From Actinoplanes sp. NBRC 103695 (GTDB lineage: Bacteria > Actinomycetota > Actinomycetes > Mycobacteriales > Micromonosporaceae), in contig NZ_BSTL01000012.1 in NCBI RefSeq assembly GCF_030269485.1, forward strand, positions 62,001-126,000: a stretch of DNA of 64,000 nucleotides. The letters are read 5' to 3'. Made by a program: the position numbers and the translations under genes. The notes below the pieces were generated by a model. It was not told the origin of the DNA, searched no databases, and was given only the letters and a program-made list of their open reading frames with translations. Each line of letters begins with the position of its first letter. Positions within the stretch are counted from its first letter, which is position 1. This document shows positions 35,430 through 43,115 of the stretch, piece by piece.

Positions 35430-35605
35430 GTAAGCATGCCGAGCATCCGGCGGAGCTGGCCTCGCGCGAGTTCGCTATCAATCCGGCCCGATGCGTCGCC
35501 GCGGACCTCCTCGCCTGGCTGCAAATCCACAAGCCGCAACAGCGCCGGCCACGCGAGATATCCCGGCAGGTCACCGCGACGTTTATTCGAGTGCGCGGCC
35601 TAGCA
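35430..35605 (+). pseudogene. IS1380-type transposase C-terminal fragment
   Basis: Plus-strand frame reads ELASREFAINPARCVAADLL, AWLQIH and EISRQVTATFIRVRGL. The order and motifs resemble the C-terminus of IS1380-family transposases, with stretches deleted between them. It overlaps the 3' end of the MarR gene on the other strand by about 20 bases. Confidence 0.45.
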
Positions 35606-35996
35606 GGGCTGCGAGTTGAAGTTGATCCTCGGCTGGCAGCTTGGCCAGCGGAGAGCCACATGTCACCGCTTCGACCAGTTCCGCGCGGACTTGGCGGCCC
35701 TTGGGGGTCAACACCAGCACTCGTGAGCGGCGGTCGGCCGGATCCACTGCCCGGTCAACAAGGCCTCGGTCGATGAGCTGGCTGGCCACGAAGGTCAGAT
35801 TGGGAGCATTGCAGTGAAGCCGCTCGGCCATGACCTTCATTGAGGGCGACGGCTCATCGGGATCGATCAGCCAGAGCGCCTGGAACGTGGCCTCCGTCAG
35901 GTCGTGACCGGCCAGAGCCGGACCGACGGCGTCGACGGTCCGCGACCAAACATGGTAGGTCGCGAGGACCGCTGCGGCGAGTTCGGGTGCGATCAC
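35583..35996 (-). CDS. MarR-family transcriptional regulator
   Basis: A 137-residue winged-helix repressor: ALWLIDPDEPSPSMKVMAER, recognition helix region NLTFVASQLIDRGLVDR, wing DPADRRSRVLVLTPKGR. GTG 35996 with GAGGA 9 bases upstream. Divergent from the SDR gene at 36078 across 81 AT-rich bases containing palindromes, so it very probably represses that SDR and itself. Confidence 0.88.
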   Translation of the reverse strand: MIAPELAAAVLATYHVWSRTVDAVGPALAGHDLTEATFQALWLIDPDEPSPSMKVMAERLHCNAPNLTFVASQLIDRGLVDRAVDPADRRSRVLVLTPKGRQVRAELVEAVTCGSPLAKLPAEDQLQLAALLGRALE

Positions 35997-36009
35997 AGCG
36001 CCATCCTCA

Positions 36010-36070
36010 CTTTACTTCAAGACTCGAAGTACTCATGCTAGCATTTTTACTTTGGTACTCGAACTAAGGA
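36010..36070. promoter_or_regulatory. Divergent MarR/SDR promoter region with palindromes
   Basis: Unusually AT-rich for this DNA. ATGCTAGCAT (36035-36044) is a perfect 10-base palindrome; an ACTTC...GAAGT pair lies to its left and AGTACT/GGTACT half-sites flank it. Position and symmetry are those of MarR operators between divergent promoters. Confidence 0.5.
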
Positions 36071-36077
36071 TGGCGTC

Positions 36078-36899
36078 ATGTTCCACGGAAAGAATGTGCT
36101 GATCACCGGAGCGTCCCGCGGTTTGGGGCGTGCGTTCGCGTTCGAGCTGGCCGCTCGGGGAGCGCGCCCGATTGTACTGGCCCGTTCGGGCAACGCGCTG
36201 CGGGACGTCGCCAACGAGATCCAGCAGCGTCACGCCGGCACACAGGTCGAAGTGATCGTCGCCGACCTCGCTGCTCCGGACGGCCCGCACCAGGCCCTAC
36301 AAGGGCTTCAGGACCGTGGCATCGCCATCGATCTGCTCATCAACAACGCGGCGATCGGCACCCAAGGCGCGTTTCTGTCCCGGTCGCTGACCTCACAGCT
36401 ACGATCGGTCGCGGTCAACGTCGCCGGTCTGCTTGCCGTGACCCATCCGATCGCGGCCGACATGGCCGCACGTGGCTCCGGCGGAATCATCTTCATCACC
36501 TCCGGGGCGGCGTTCGCGCCCATGGCCTATCTGGCAAGCTACGGCGCGACCAAAGCATTTCAGCTGTACCTCTCCGAGGCCTTGGCCGAAGAATTGCGTG
36601 GCACCGGCGTCCACGTCATGGGTGCTCACGTGCCCGACATGCAGACAAGCTTCGGCGAGGGCTCCACGGCGCCCATCGCCGCGTGGGCGGAGAAACCCGA
36701 GTTGATAGCCGCGCAAACACTCGACGACTACGCCCGAGGCCGAGCGGCGTCTTACCCCGGCCGGGCCGTCAACCGTGCCCTCACCTGGCCGAGCCGTCTG
36801 GTACCACGTACCACCTCCGCTCGGCTCAGCGCGTCCTTTGCCCGCAAAAGAGGCTTGAACCAAGTCACCGAGTCAGACCGCCCAACCCTCGCCGGGTAG
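36078..36899 (+). CDS. Short-chain dehydrogenase/reductase
   Basis: A 273-residue SDR of the KR/Sds type: TGASRGLGRAFA, LLINNAAIG, FITSG with the Ser, and YGATK with the Tyr/Lys. The C-terminal 50 residues (RAVNRALTWPSRLVPRTTSA) form the extra helix seen in membrane-associated SDRs of this group. Divergent from MarR, which likely responds to its substrate. Start ATG 36078. Confidence 0.87.
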   Translation: MFHGKNVLITGASRGLGRAFAFELAARGARPIVLARSGNALRDVANEIQQRHAGTQVEVIVADLAAPDGPHQALQGLQDRGIAIDLLINNAAIGTQGAFLSRSLTSQLRSVAVNVAGLLAVTHPIAADMAARGSGGIIFITSGAAFAPMAYLASYGATKAFQLYLSEALAEELRGTGVHVMGAHVPDMQTSFGEGSTAPIAAWAEKPELIAAQTLDDYARGRAASYPGRAVNRALTWPSRLVPRTTSARLSASFARKRGLNQVTESDRPTLAG

Positions 36900-36959
36900 A
36901 GGGCCGAGTTCGCGACCTCGCGGACCACGAGGGTATTGAAAGCTCGTGTCCACGCTTAG

Positions 36960-37163
36960 CCATCGCTGACTCGCTGTTGCTGCGTCGTTGTCCGCCTTGA
37001 CCTGGCCCAAGACGACCTTGTCGGCGTCGGGCAGATCCTTGGGCATGCTGAAGTCGCCGTATGCGACGACGCTGAGGTGGCCGCCGAAGACCGACTGGTA
37101 GAACCCCAGTGCCGCGCGGGCGTCGCCGCGGAAGTTCAGGTAAGTGGTAGTCGTGATTGCCAT
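36960..37163 (-). pseudogene. VOC/PhnB-like protein, C-terminally truncated
   Basis: From ATG 37163 the minus strand reads MAITTTTYLNFRGDARAALG, FYQSVFGGHLSVVAYGDFSM, then PDADKVVLGQV, a normal PhnB-type vicinal-oxygen-chelate start. After about 55 residues the frame becomes unrelated and stops near 36873. Complete relatives are about 140 residues, so the second half is lost. Confidence 0.6.
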
Positions 37164-37517
37164 GCGGGACTTCCTGGGCGCTTCGCACCGGCGTCGCGGC
37201 CGAGGGAACGGTTGTACGCCTTGGGGAAAGAGGGGCCGCTACCAGAGGCCGCCGAGCAGGGTCAAAGCCACGAACCCCGACCAGGATCTCGATCCAGTTC
37301 AGATCACCGAAATATCGAAGATGTGTTTGTCTCCGTACTCACAGGAACTGATCGGCTGATCCGGATCGCCGTACTGAAACGGCGTTGAACCGAGATTCGC
37401 ACCAGTAGGTGACAGCAAGTGGCACCGACCACGGGCGGTCGGGTTGATACTGGATATCTCCGCGCGGCTGCCGGTCCGCCAGGACTGGCCCGGCGCTGTG
37501 CTGACCTACCGGCTTCC
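37164..37517. other. Gene-free spacer
   Basis: No frame with coding character, no repeat and no RNA gene seen. Local GC is lower around 37310-37350. The right end merges into the ABC-transporter promoter cassette. Confidence 0.4.
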
Positions 37518-37595
37518 GCTGTGGTACCTCGGTACCGCAGCGGGAGGGCACCGTGGGTGGATGGCGCGGCGGTGCCGTTTCCGTAGCTTCGAAGC
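37518..37595 (+). promoter_or_regulatory. Promoter cassette of the ABC transporter with a 10+10 inverted repeat
   Basis: CTGTGGTACC-TC-GGTACCGCAG is an inverted repeat with one mismatch, followed by CGGGAGGGCACCG and GGGTGGATGGCG and then the start codon at 37596. The whole block reappears before the peptidase gene at 25655. The symmetric site is a good operator candidate, for example for the response regulator that normally accompanies such transporters. Confidence 0.6.
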
Positions 37596-38507
37596 ATGAT
37601 CGAAGTTCGCGAACTGACGAAACGATTCGGCGAGGTCACCGCGGTCGAGGGGGTTTCCTTCCGTCTCGATCCCGGGTCCGTCACCGGATTCATCGGTCCC
37701 AATGGGGCTGGGAAATCGACCACCATGCGGATGATGGTCGGTCTCGACCGGCCGACGTCCGGCACCTGCCTTGTCGACGGAAAGCCGTACGGGCAGCTGT
37801 CGGCGCCGCTGCGGGTGGTCGGTAGCCTCATCGACCCGGAGGCGCCGCATGGCGGCCGCAGCGCGCGGAACCATCTCCGGGTCCTCGCGCGTACGCACGG
37901 GATCCCGGACCGCCGCGTCGACGAGGTGCTGGACAGCGTTGGGTTGGCGGATGCGGCGAACCGGCGCATCCGCGGCTTCTCGCTCGGGATGCGGCAGCGG
38001 CTCGGGCTCGCCGGCGCCTTGCTCGGCGATCCGGCGGTGCTGCTGCTCGACGAGCCGGCGAACGGCCTGGATCCCGACGGCATCATCTGGATCCGGACGC
38101 TGCTCAGGTCGCTGGCCGCGGAAGGCCGTACGGTCCTCGTCTCCAGCCACCTGATGAGTGAGCTCGCGCAGACGGCGGACCGCCTGATCGTGCTCGGTCG
38201 CGGCCGGGTGCTCGCGGACGACTCGGTCGAGGCACTGACATCGCGCTACGGCACCCGGCTGAGCCGTGTCCGCCCCGATCGCCCGGCCGACCTGGAAACG
38301 CTCCTGGGCCGCCAGGATGCCGTGGTGACCCGGCTGCCGGATGGGATTCTGGAGGTGACCGGCGTGGAACCGGCCGACATCGCGATGCTCGCCCAGCGGC
38401 ACGGCATCCTGCTGCTGGAGAACAGCACCGTGACGGCCTCGCTGGAAGAGGCCTACCTGACGCTCACCCGAGACCACACCCGGCACATTGCGAAGGTGAC
38501 CCGATGA
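37596..38507 (+). CDS. ABC transporter ATP-binding protein (ABC-2 type)
   Basis: A 303-residue ATPase: Walker A GPNGAGKST (about residue 36), Q-loop region, signature FSLGMRQRLGLA, Walker B AVLLLDEPANGLDP, and switch SSHLMSE. C-terminal 90 residues are the accessory domain of drug or bacitracin-type exporters. Stop overlaps the permease start. In this family the complex exports an antibiotic or peptide, or senses it for a partner kinase. A kinase fragment follows the permease, supporting a former sensor-transporter module. Confidence 0.92.
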   Translation: MIEVRELTKRFGEVTAVEGVSFRLDPGSVTGFIGPNGAGKSTTMRMMVGLDRPTSGTCLVDGKPYGQLSAPLRVVGSLIDPEAPHGGRSARNHLRVLARTHGIPDRRVDEVLDSVGLADAANRRIRGFSLGMRQRLGLAGALLGDPAVLLLDEPANGLDPDGIIWIRTLLRSLAAEGRTVLVSSHLMSELAQTADRLIVLGRGRVLADDSVEALTSRYGTRLSRVRPDRPADLETLLGRQDAVVTRLPDGILEVTGVEPADIAMLAQRHGILLLENSTVTASLEEAYLTLTRDHTRHIAKVTR

Positions 38508-39274
38508 CCGCCGACAAGCAGCAGCAGCTGAGCCTGCCGAATCTCGTGTCCTCGGAGTGGCTGAAGCTGAGGTCCCTGCGATCGTTCTGGTTCGCCGCCG
38601 CCGGCGTGGTCCTGCTCACGGCCGCAGGCGCCCTCCTGCCGGCGCTCTTCTTCACGGCAGACAACCCGCCGACCGAAGCAGAGGCTCCCCTGCTGGTGTT
38701 CCGATTCGGGGCGATGGGCGGGCAGATCGCGCTGCTCGTGCTCGCGGTGCTCGCGTTGACCTCGGAGTACTCGAGCGGTTCGATCCGGCTTACCTTGGTC
38801 GCCGCGCCGCGGCGGCTGCGGGTGATCGCGGCCAAGGCCGTGGTCGTCACGGCCGTTTCGGCGTTGCTGGCGGTGGTGTCGCTGCCGGTCGCGTACGTCG
38901 TGTGCGTCCCCAAGCTGAACTCGCTCGGGCTGCACCCCGCCTCGCGAAGCATCATCGGCGGTTTCGCCGCCCACGTAGGTTATCTGATCCTGGTGGCGGC
39001 CTTCGCCTTCGCCGTCGCCCTCGCCGTCCGCAGCACGGCCGCCGGTGTCGGCATAGGGCTGGGCGTCGTGTTCGTACTCCCGAGCGTTCTCAGCCTGCTC
39101 GGGGGCGGCTTGCACCAGACGCTCGACAAGCTGGGCTTCACCGATGCGGCCAACAGCCTGTTCTACTCCCACTCGTCCATCGGAACGCTGCTCACCGATG
39201 CGGTCACCGTCACGGTCTGGGTGGCAGTTCCGCTGCTCATCGGCGGGATGGCGCTGGTACGCAGGGATGCATGA
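38504..39274 (+). CDS. ABC-2 type transporter permease
   Basis: A 256-residue membrane protein with six predicted helices. LVSSEWLKLRSLRSFWF is the amphipathic N-terminal motif of ABC-2 permeases, GQIALLVLAVLALTSEYSSG the second helix and the conserved SEY. The 3' end overlaps the next ATG (ATGA). An 80-base stretch near 38690-38772 is repeated inverted at 27250-27328. Partner of the ATPase at 37596. Confidence 0.9.
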   Translation: MTADKQQQLSLPNLVSSEWLKLRSLRSFWFAAAGVVLLTAAGALLPALFFTADNPPTEAEAPLLVFRFGAMGGQIALLVLAVLALTSEYSSGSIRLTLVAAPRRLRVIAAKAVVVTAVSALLAVVSLPVAYVVCVPKLNSLGLHPASRSIIGGFAAHVGYLILVAAFAFAVALAVRSTAAGVGIGLGVVFVLPSVLSLLGGGLHQTLDKLGFTDAANSLFYSHSSIGTLLTDAVTVTVWVAVPLLIGGMALVRRDA

Positions 39275-39540
39275 CCGTGGGCGAACTACCTGAGCCGCCG
39301 CGCCTGCCGAAACCGGCAGGCGCGGTGCGCGCATTCTGGGCTCGCCATCCTCGGCTGGTGGATTCGCTCGTCGCCGTGATCTGTTGGGTATGGGTACTCG
39401 ACAGCGGCGGGAACGGGTTGCAGATACCGCAACCCATCGACGGGCCGTGGTGGACCGTCAACACCATCGTGGCGGCCACCATGCTGTTCCGCCGCTCACG
39501 ACCATGGTGGACGGTGCTGGCGGTCACCGCCGGCGGAACT
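39271..39540 (+). pseudogene. Sensor histidine kinase, N-terminal membrane part only
   Basis: ATG 39271 overlaps the permease stop. The first about 88 codons (AVRAFWARHPRLVDSLVAVI; PWWTVNTIVAATMLFRRSRP) are the membrane segment of a NarL-type histidine kinase. The dimerisation and ATPase domains are gone and the sequence switches directly to an SDR C-terminus. The frame happens to stay open to 39873, so a chimeric protein could be made. Confidence 0.6.
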
Positions 39541-39873
39541 GCAGCGCCGCCTGACGGAAGCCGGTTCCCCCGTCCTGGCCTCCGCCGCACATCCGGGCCT
39601 GGTCGCCACCCCGATGACCAGGGGGAGTGGCGGCACGCTGACCCAGCTCATCGTCCGCTACCTGGCCCAGAGCCCGGAGAAGGGCGCGCTCCCCGTGCTG
39701 TTCGCAGCGACTGCCGCCATTCCCCCGGGCGCGTTCACCGGCCCGAGCACGCGATGCACATGCGTGGCGGCGCCGAGCTGATCGGCCGCTCCAAACGCTC
39801 GAGGGATCCCGAACTCGCGCGCCGCCTGTGGACGGCTTCCGAGGACATGACCGGCATCAAGTTCGAACTCTGA
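39541..39873 (+). pseudogene. SDR C-terminal half with a frameshift
   Basis: Reads ELQRRLTEAGSPVLASAAHP, GLVATPMTRGSGGTLTQLIV, YLAQSPEKGALPVLFAATAA; after a one-base shift near 39745 it continues EHAMHMRGGAELIGRSKRSR, DPELARRLWTASEDMTG. This is the end of a DltE-type SDR. Its start may correspond to the family whose first 25 codons remain at 30840-30913. Confidence 0.65.
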
Positions 39874-40122
39874 GTGAATGGTGAGACGCCGACCTGATCT
39901 CGTCCATCCCCCGCGCTGGTCCGTGCTGGAAGTAAAGGGACTGGCCACTGCGCCTCGGGACAACGCGATCCTGCATCGGACGAATATAATTCCGGCAGAA
40001 AATCGCTGCCTTGAAGAAAATATCCTGGTAATCGCATCGGGGACTCTGTGAGCGGGGGCCACCGCCACACCTTCAGTATTTCAACGCCACTGAGGCGCGG
40101 CGGTGACCGTCACACAGTCGGA

Positions 40123-40530
40123 TCAAGGACGAACGCAACGCCATCTGTCCCAATTGGGGATACCGTCCAGCAGTCCGGCGTAAGTGTTGGCGCCATACTG
40201 CTCCCGGCACGCAGAAGTAAAGTCGATCGGCCAGTACTGCAGGACACCGCCCGGGTTTCGCACGCAGCGCCACCAGTACGCCGAATCGCCGCCGACCTCC
40301 GGGCGCAGCTCAGCATAGCTGACCCACCCGAGAGTTGGAATTGATTGATGCCGTGCGCAATGTGAGTGAAGTTCCAAGCCGCCAAGGATGACGCCGGCCT
40401 GCGCGGGCGTTGACATCACGGCTGTCACGCCGGCGGCGCTGACGAGCATAGCGGCAATGAGAGCGAGTCGCTGAGCAAGCCGTGAGAAGGTCTTCTTACG
40501 GCGAGGTCGCGCGGCTACTGGCGATTCCAC
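40123..40530 (-). CDS. Small secreted Cys/Trp-rich protein
   Basis: A 135-residue protein with a strong signal peptide (Arg-Arg-Lys-Lys then LALIAAMLVSAAGVTAVMS, cleavage near AQA-GV). The mature 85 residues contain the pattern AYWWRCVRNPGG, ACREQYGANTYAGL, and DRWRCV, known from many actinobacterial secreted proteins as a small disulfide-rich domain of unknown function. GTG 40530 has AAGGAG 7 bases upstream. Monocistronic. Confidence 0.75.
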   Translation of the reverse strand: MESPVAARPRRKKTFSRLAQRLALIAAMLVSAAGVTAVMSTPAQAGVILGGLELHSHCARHQSIPTLGWVSYAELRPEVGGDSAYWWRCVRNPGGVLQYWPIDFTSACREQYGANTYAGLLDGIPNWDRWRCVRP

Positions 40531-40699
40531 ACTACAGCTCCTTTTCTGTTGACGGTTGTGAAAGCCACGCTGTCATCATGGTTCCGGAGCGTCCACACTC
40601 TCCGGTGACAGTGCCCTCAAGCGCATCCGATCTTGTTCACATCGCGACACCGTTGCCGGACTATTCGGCGACCGTTCCCGAGATCGCCGTCATCGGCAA

Positions 40700-41067
40700 G
40701 TTCGCGTCGTTGCGCCGCGGCGCAGATCGCCGTGTTCTATCTACGGTTCGCCCTGGAGCACCCGGCGCGATTCGAGGTCATGTTCGCGTCCGGCATCGAC
40801 CGCGAGCGTCACCCAGAGATGTTGCACCGGGCCGAGCGCGTGCAGAGGCGCTTGGAGGACACCTTGCGGCCGTACCTCGAAGGTCAGGATCTGGCCGAAT
40901 GTGCCGCGCAACTGTGGGCGCTCGCACACGGGGTCGCGGCTCTGGCCACGGAGGGGGCCTTGCAGCACTTCATCGGCGGCCAGGGGTTCGAGACGATCGC
41001 GGAGAACGCCGCCCGTGCCTGGTCGGTCGGCGTGCGGAAGGGTGAGGACGAGGTCGGCGGCGCGTAA
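40700..41067 (+). pseudogene. TetR-family regulator, C-terminal domain only
   Basis: Plus-strand frame reads AVFYLRFALEHPARFEVMFA, then LWALAHGVAALATEGALQHF to a stop at 41067. This is the WHG-type ligand domain of AcrR repressors. The DNA-binding helix-turn-helix is missing and the upstream 60 codons are unrelated. Confidence 0.65.
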
Positions 41068-41450
41068 CTGAGGGCTGGACGTCGGCGGCCACGTGTCTTG
41101 CTCTGGCAGAGCAGTCCACTGTGGTGTTATGCGCCGGAGATCCGAATGATGATGTGGGTCTGACGCGCGGTGCGCGGCGGTTTTCTGCACCGAGCAGCCT
41201 GGCTTCGCCGATGTCCTTCTCATCTGGTGGCAGGTATTTTCGGGCACCCTCGTCGGTCGGCCGTGGACGCCGCGACGGTCCGCTGCCACTCTCGGCCGGG
41301 TGCTTACCGGTCCTGGTCGCCTTCCTGACCAGGCCGACCAGAGGTGACGGGAAAGAAGTCCCCTCGGCCTTGAACCGGAAGTCCCGCCGAAGCGTCGTTC
41401 ACAGGGCTTCCCATCTTCCTGCCCGAAATGACCGAGTCAAGAGTGAGCCG
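41068..41450. other. Gene-free leader of the envelope gene block
   Basis: No gene is supported. A small hairpin TGCTCT-GGC-AGAGCA lies at about 41099-41113 behind the TetR relic. The frame of the transglycosylase-like gene is open back to 41121, but the residues there are not signal-like, so I treat it as non-coding leader. Confidence 0.4.
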
Positions 41451-43115
41451 ATGAGAACCTTCGCAATCGTCCAGGGCCGGCCATGGCGTCGGCTCATGTC
41501 GTCAACCCGCCGACGGGTCGAGGTCGTGGCCCTGGTGATGACCATTGTCGGGTGTGGCGCGGTCGTGTTCGAGATGGCCGCCACCGCCGACAACGACAAG
41601 CTCAAGGGTGAGCCCGTACCCGGTGGTGACGTCTCGGCCATCGCCGAGGCGGCGCTGTCCTGCCCTTCCCTCAACCCGCCGAAGGTGGCCGCGCAGATCA
41701 TGGCCGCATCCGGGTTCAAGGGCAAAGGAGATGCGCTGACCGGTCTGGACGACGCGTCCTTCCGCAAGTGGCGGCCGTCGTCAGATGTGAGCCGGGCCGA
41801 CCGCCGGGCCAACATCGTCGCGCTCGGGCACCGGACCTGCGAGAACATCGGGCGCCTGCGGGCAGCGAAGATCGACGGCGACCTGTGGCCGGTTGCGGTC
41901 GCGGCCGAGCGCGGCGGGCTCAAATCGGTGATCGACGCGCACGGTGTCCCGAAGAGTGCGAAGTCCTACGTTGACAAGGTCAAGGGGTATGCGAACTGGT
42001 ACGCCGAGCAAGCGCCGTTCGCTGAATCCGGCGACACGCCGGCCGCTGCCGCCAGTCCCCAGGCGGCGCTCAAGGTGCCGGACGATCTGGTTCAGCCGAT
42101 CCAGGTGGCCGGGAAGATGTGCAAGCAGATCACGCCGGCCCGCATCGCGGCGCAGTTGCGGACCCTGTCCGGCTTCGACGTGAACAAGCGAAGTGCCGAT
42201 CGGCAGGGTGTCGCCCAGTTCACGGCGGCGATGTGGGAGCGGTATCAGCCCGGCCGGGACACGTCGGTGTGGCGTCCGGCGGACGCGATCCCGGCGCTCG
42301 GCGTAGCCATGTGTGACATGACCCAGCAGCTGTCCAGCCTCAACGGTGACGAGACCTACCGGTTGGCACTTGGCGCGTACCAATGGGGCATCGACACCGT
42401 CCGCCGTGCGAACGGTCTGCCCCGGGTCAACGTCAGTCAGTGGGCGGACGAGGTGACCAAGCTGGTTCCCGAATATCAGAAGGACACCCGGCTGACCGCA
42501 CCGGCGGCCAAGCCGGACGACAAGCCATCCCCTTCCCGATCGGCCGGAGCGCCGCCGGTGGAAGAGCCGACGAAGGAAACCGGCGAGAAGGAGGACGGCA
42601 AGCCCACCGAGGACAAGCCCAAGGCTCCGAAGCTGTTCGACTACGACCCCAATGCCAAGTATGAACTGTGGAGCGCCTGGGCGGATGCGCTCCTCGAACT
42701 CCCGGGATACAACTCCGACACCAAGCCCGGCAGCCGGGTCCACATGTGGAAGGACGAGAGCTACGCCGACCAGATGTGGAAGATCCAGCCGGCCCCCGAC
42801 CGGAAGCATGTGATCATCGCGAACGTCTTCAACGACATGGCCTTGTCCGTGGAGGACAACTCCGTCCAGGAGAACGCGAAGATCGCCGTGTACGAGCGCG
42901 ATGACAACAACGAGAACCAGCAGTGGCTGCTGGAGGACGTCGGCGCCGGCCGGGTGGTCATGACGAACCGCCACTCCGGCAAGGTCATGGAGCTGCTCGG
43001 CGAGGACATCAGCCCGCCGAGGGACAACGGCACCACCTGGAACGGCTATTGGGTCGAGCAACTGAGCCGGCACGACAACCAGAAGGACCAGAAGTGGCGA
43101 TTCGTCAAGCAGTGA
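41451..43115 (+). CDS. Membrane-anchored/secreted protein with two inactive transglycosylase-like repeats and a ricin domain
   Basis: A 554-residue exported protein. A hydrophobic helix near residues 25-45 (VVALVMTIVGCGAVVF) is followed by two repeats like actinobacterial SLT-type transglycosylases: KVAAQIMAASGF (about residue 78) and RIAAQLRTLSGFDV...GVAQFTAAMW (about 231-260). In active enzymes the residue before Ser-Gly in these motifs is the catalytic Glu; here it is Ala86 and Leu239. A Pro/Lys/Glu-rich linker (about 350-400) leads to a C-terminal beta-trefoil with DQMWKI, NQQWLL and DQKWRF. First gene of the block; it overlaps the next gene by 22 bases. Probably a wall-binding pseudoenzyme. 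Confidence 0.75.
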   Translation: MRTFAIVQGRPWRRLMSSTRRRVEVVALVMTIVGCGAVVFEMAATADNDKLKGEPVPGGDVSAIAEAALSCPSLNPPKVAAQIMAASGFKGKGDALTGLDDASFRKWRPSSDVSRADRRANIVALGHRTCENIGRLRAAKIDGDLWPVAVAAERGGLKSVIDAHGVPKSAKSYVDKVKGYANWYAEQAPFAESGDTPAAAASPQAALKVPDDLVQPIQVAGKMCKQITPARIAAQLRTLSGFDVNKRSADRQGVAQFTAAMWERYQPGRDTSVWRPADAIPALGVAMCDMTQQLSSLNGDETYRLALGAYQWGIDTVRRANGLPRVNVSQWADEVTKLVPEYQKDTRLTAPAAKPDDKPSPSRSAGAPPVEEPTKETGEKEDGKPTEDKPKAPKLFDYDPNAKYELWSAWADALLELPGYNSDTKPGSRVHMWKDESYADQMWKIQPAPDRKHVIIANVFNDMALSVEDNSVQENAKIAVYERDDNNENQQWLLEDVGAGRVVMTNRHSGKVMELLGEDISPPRDNGTTWNGYWVEQLSRHDNQKDQKWRFVKQ

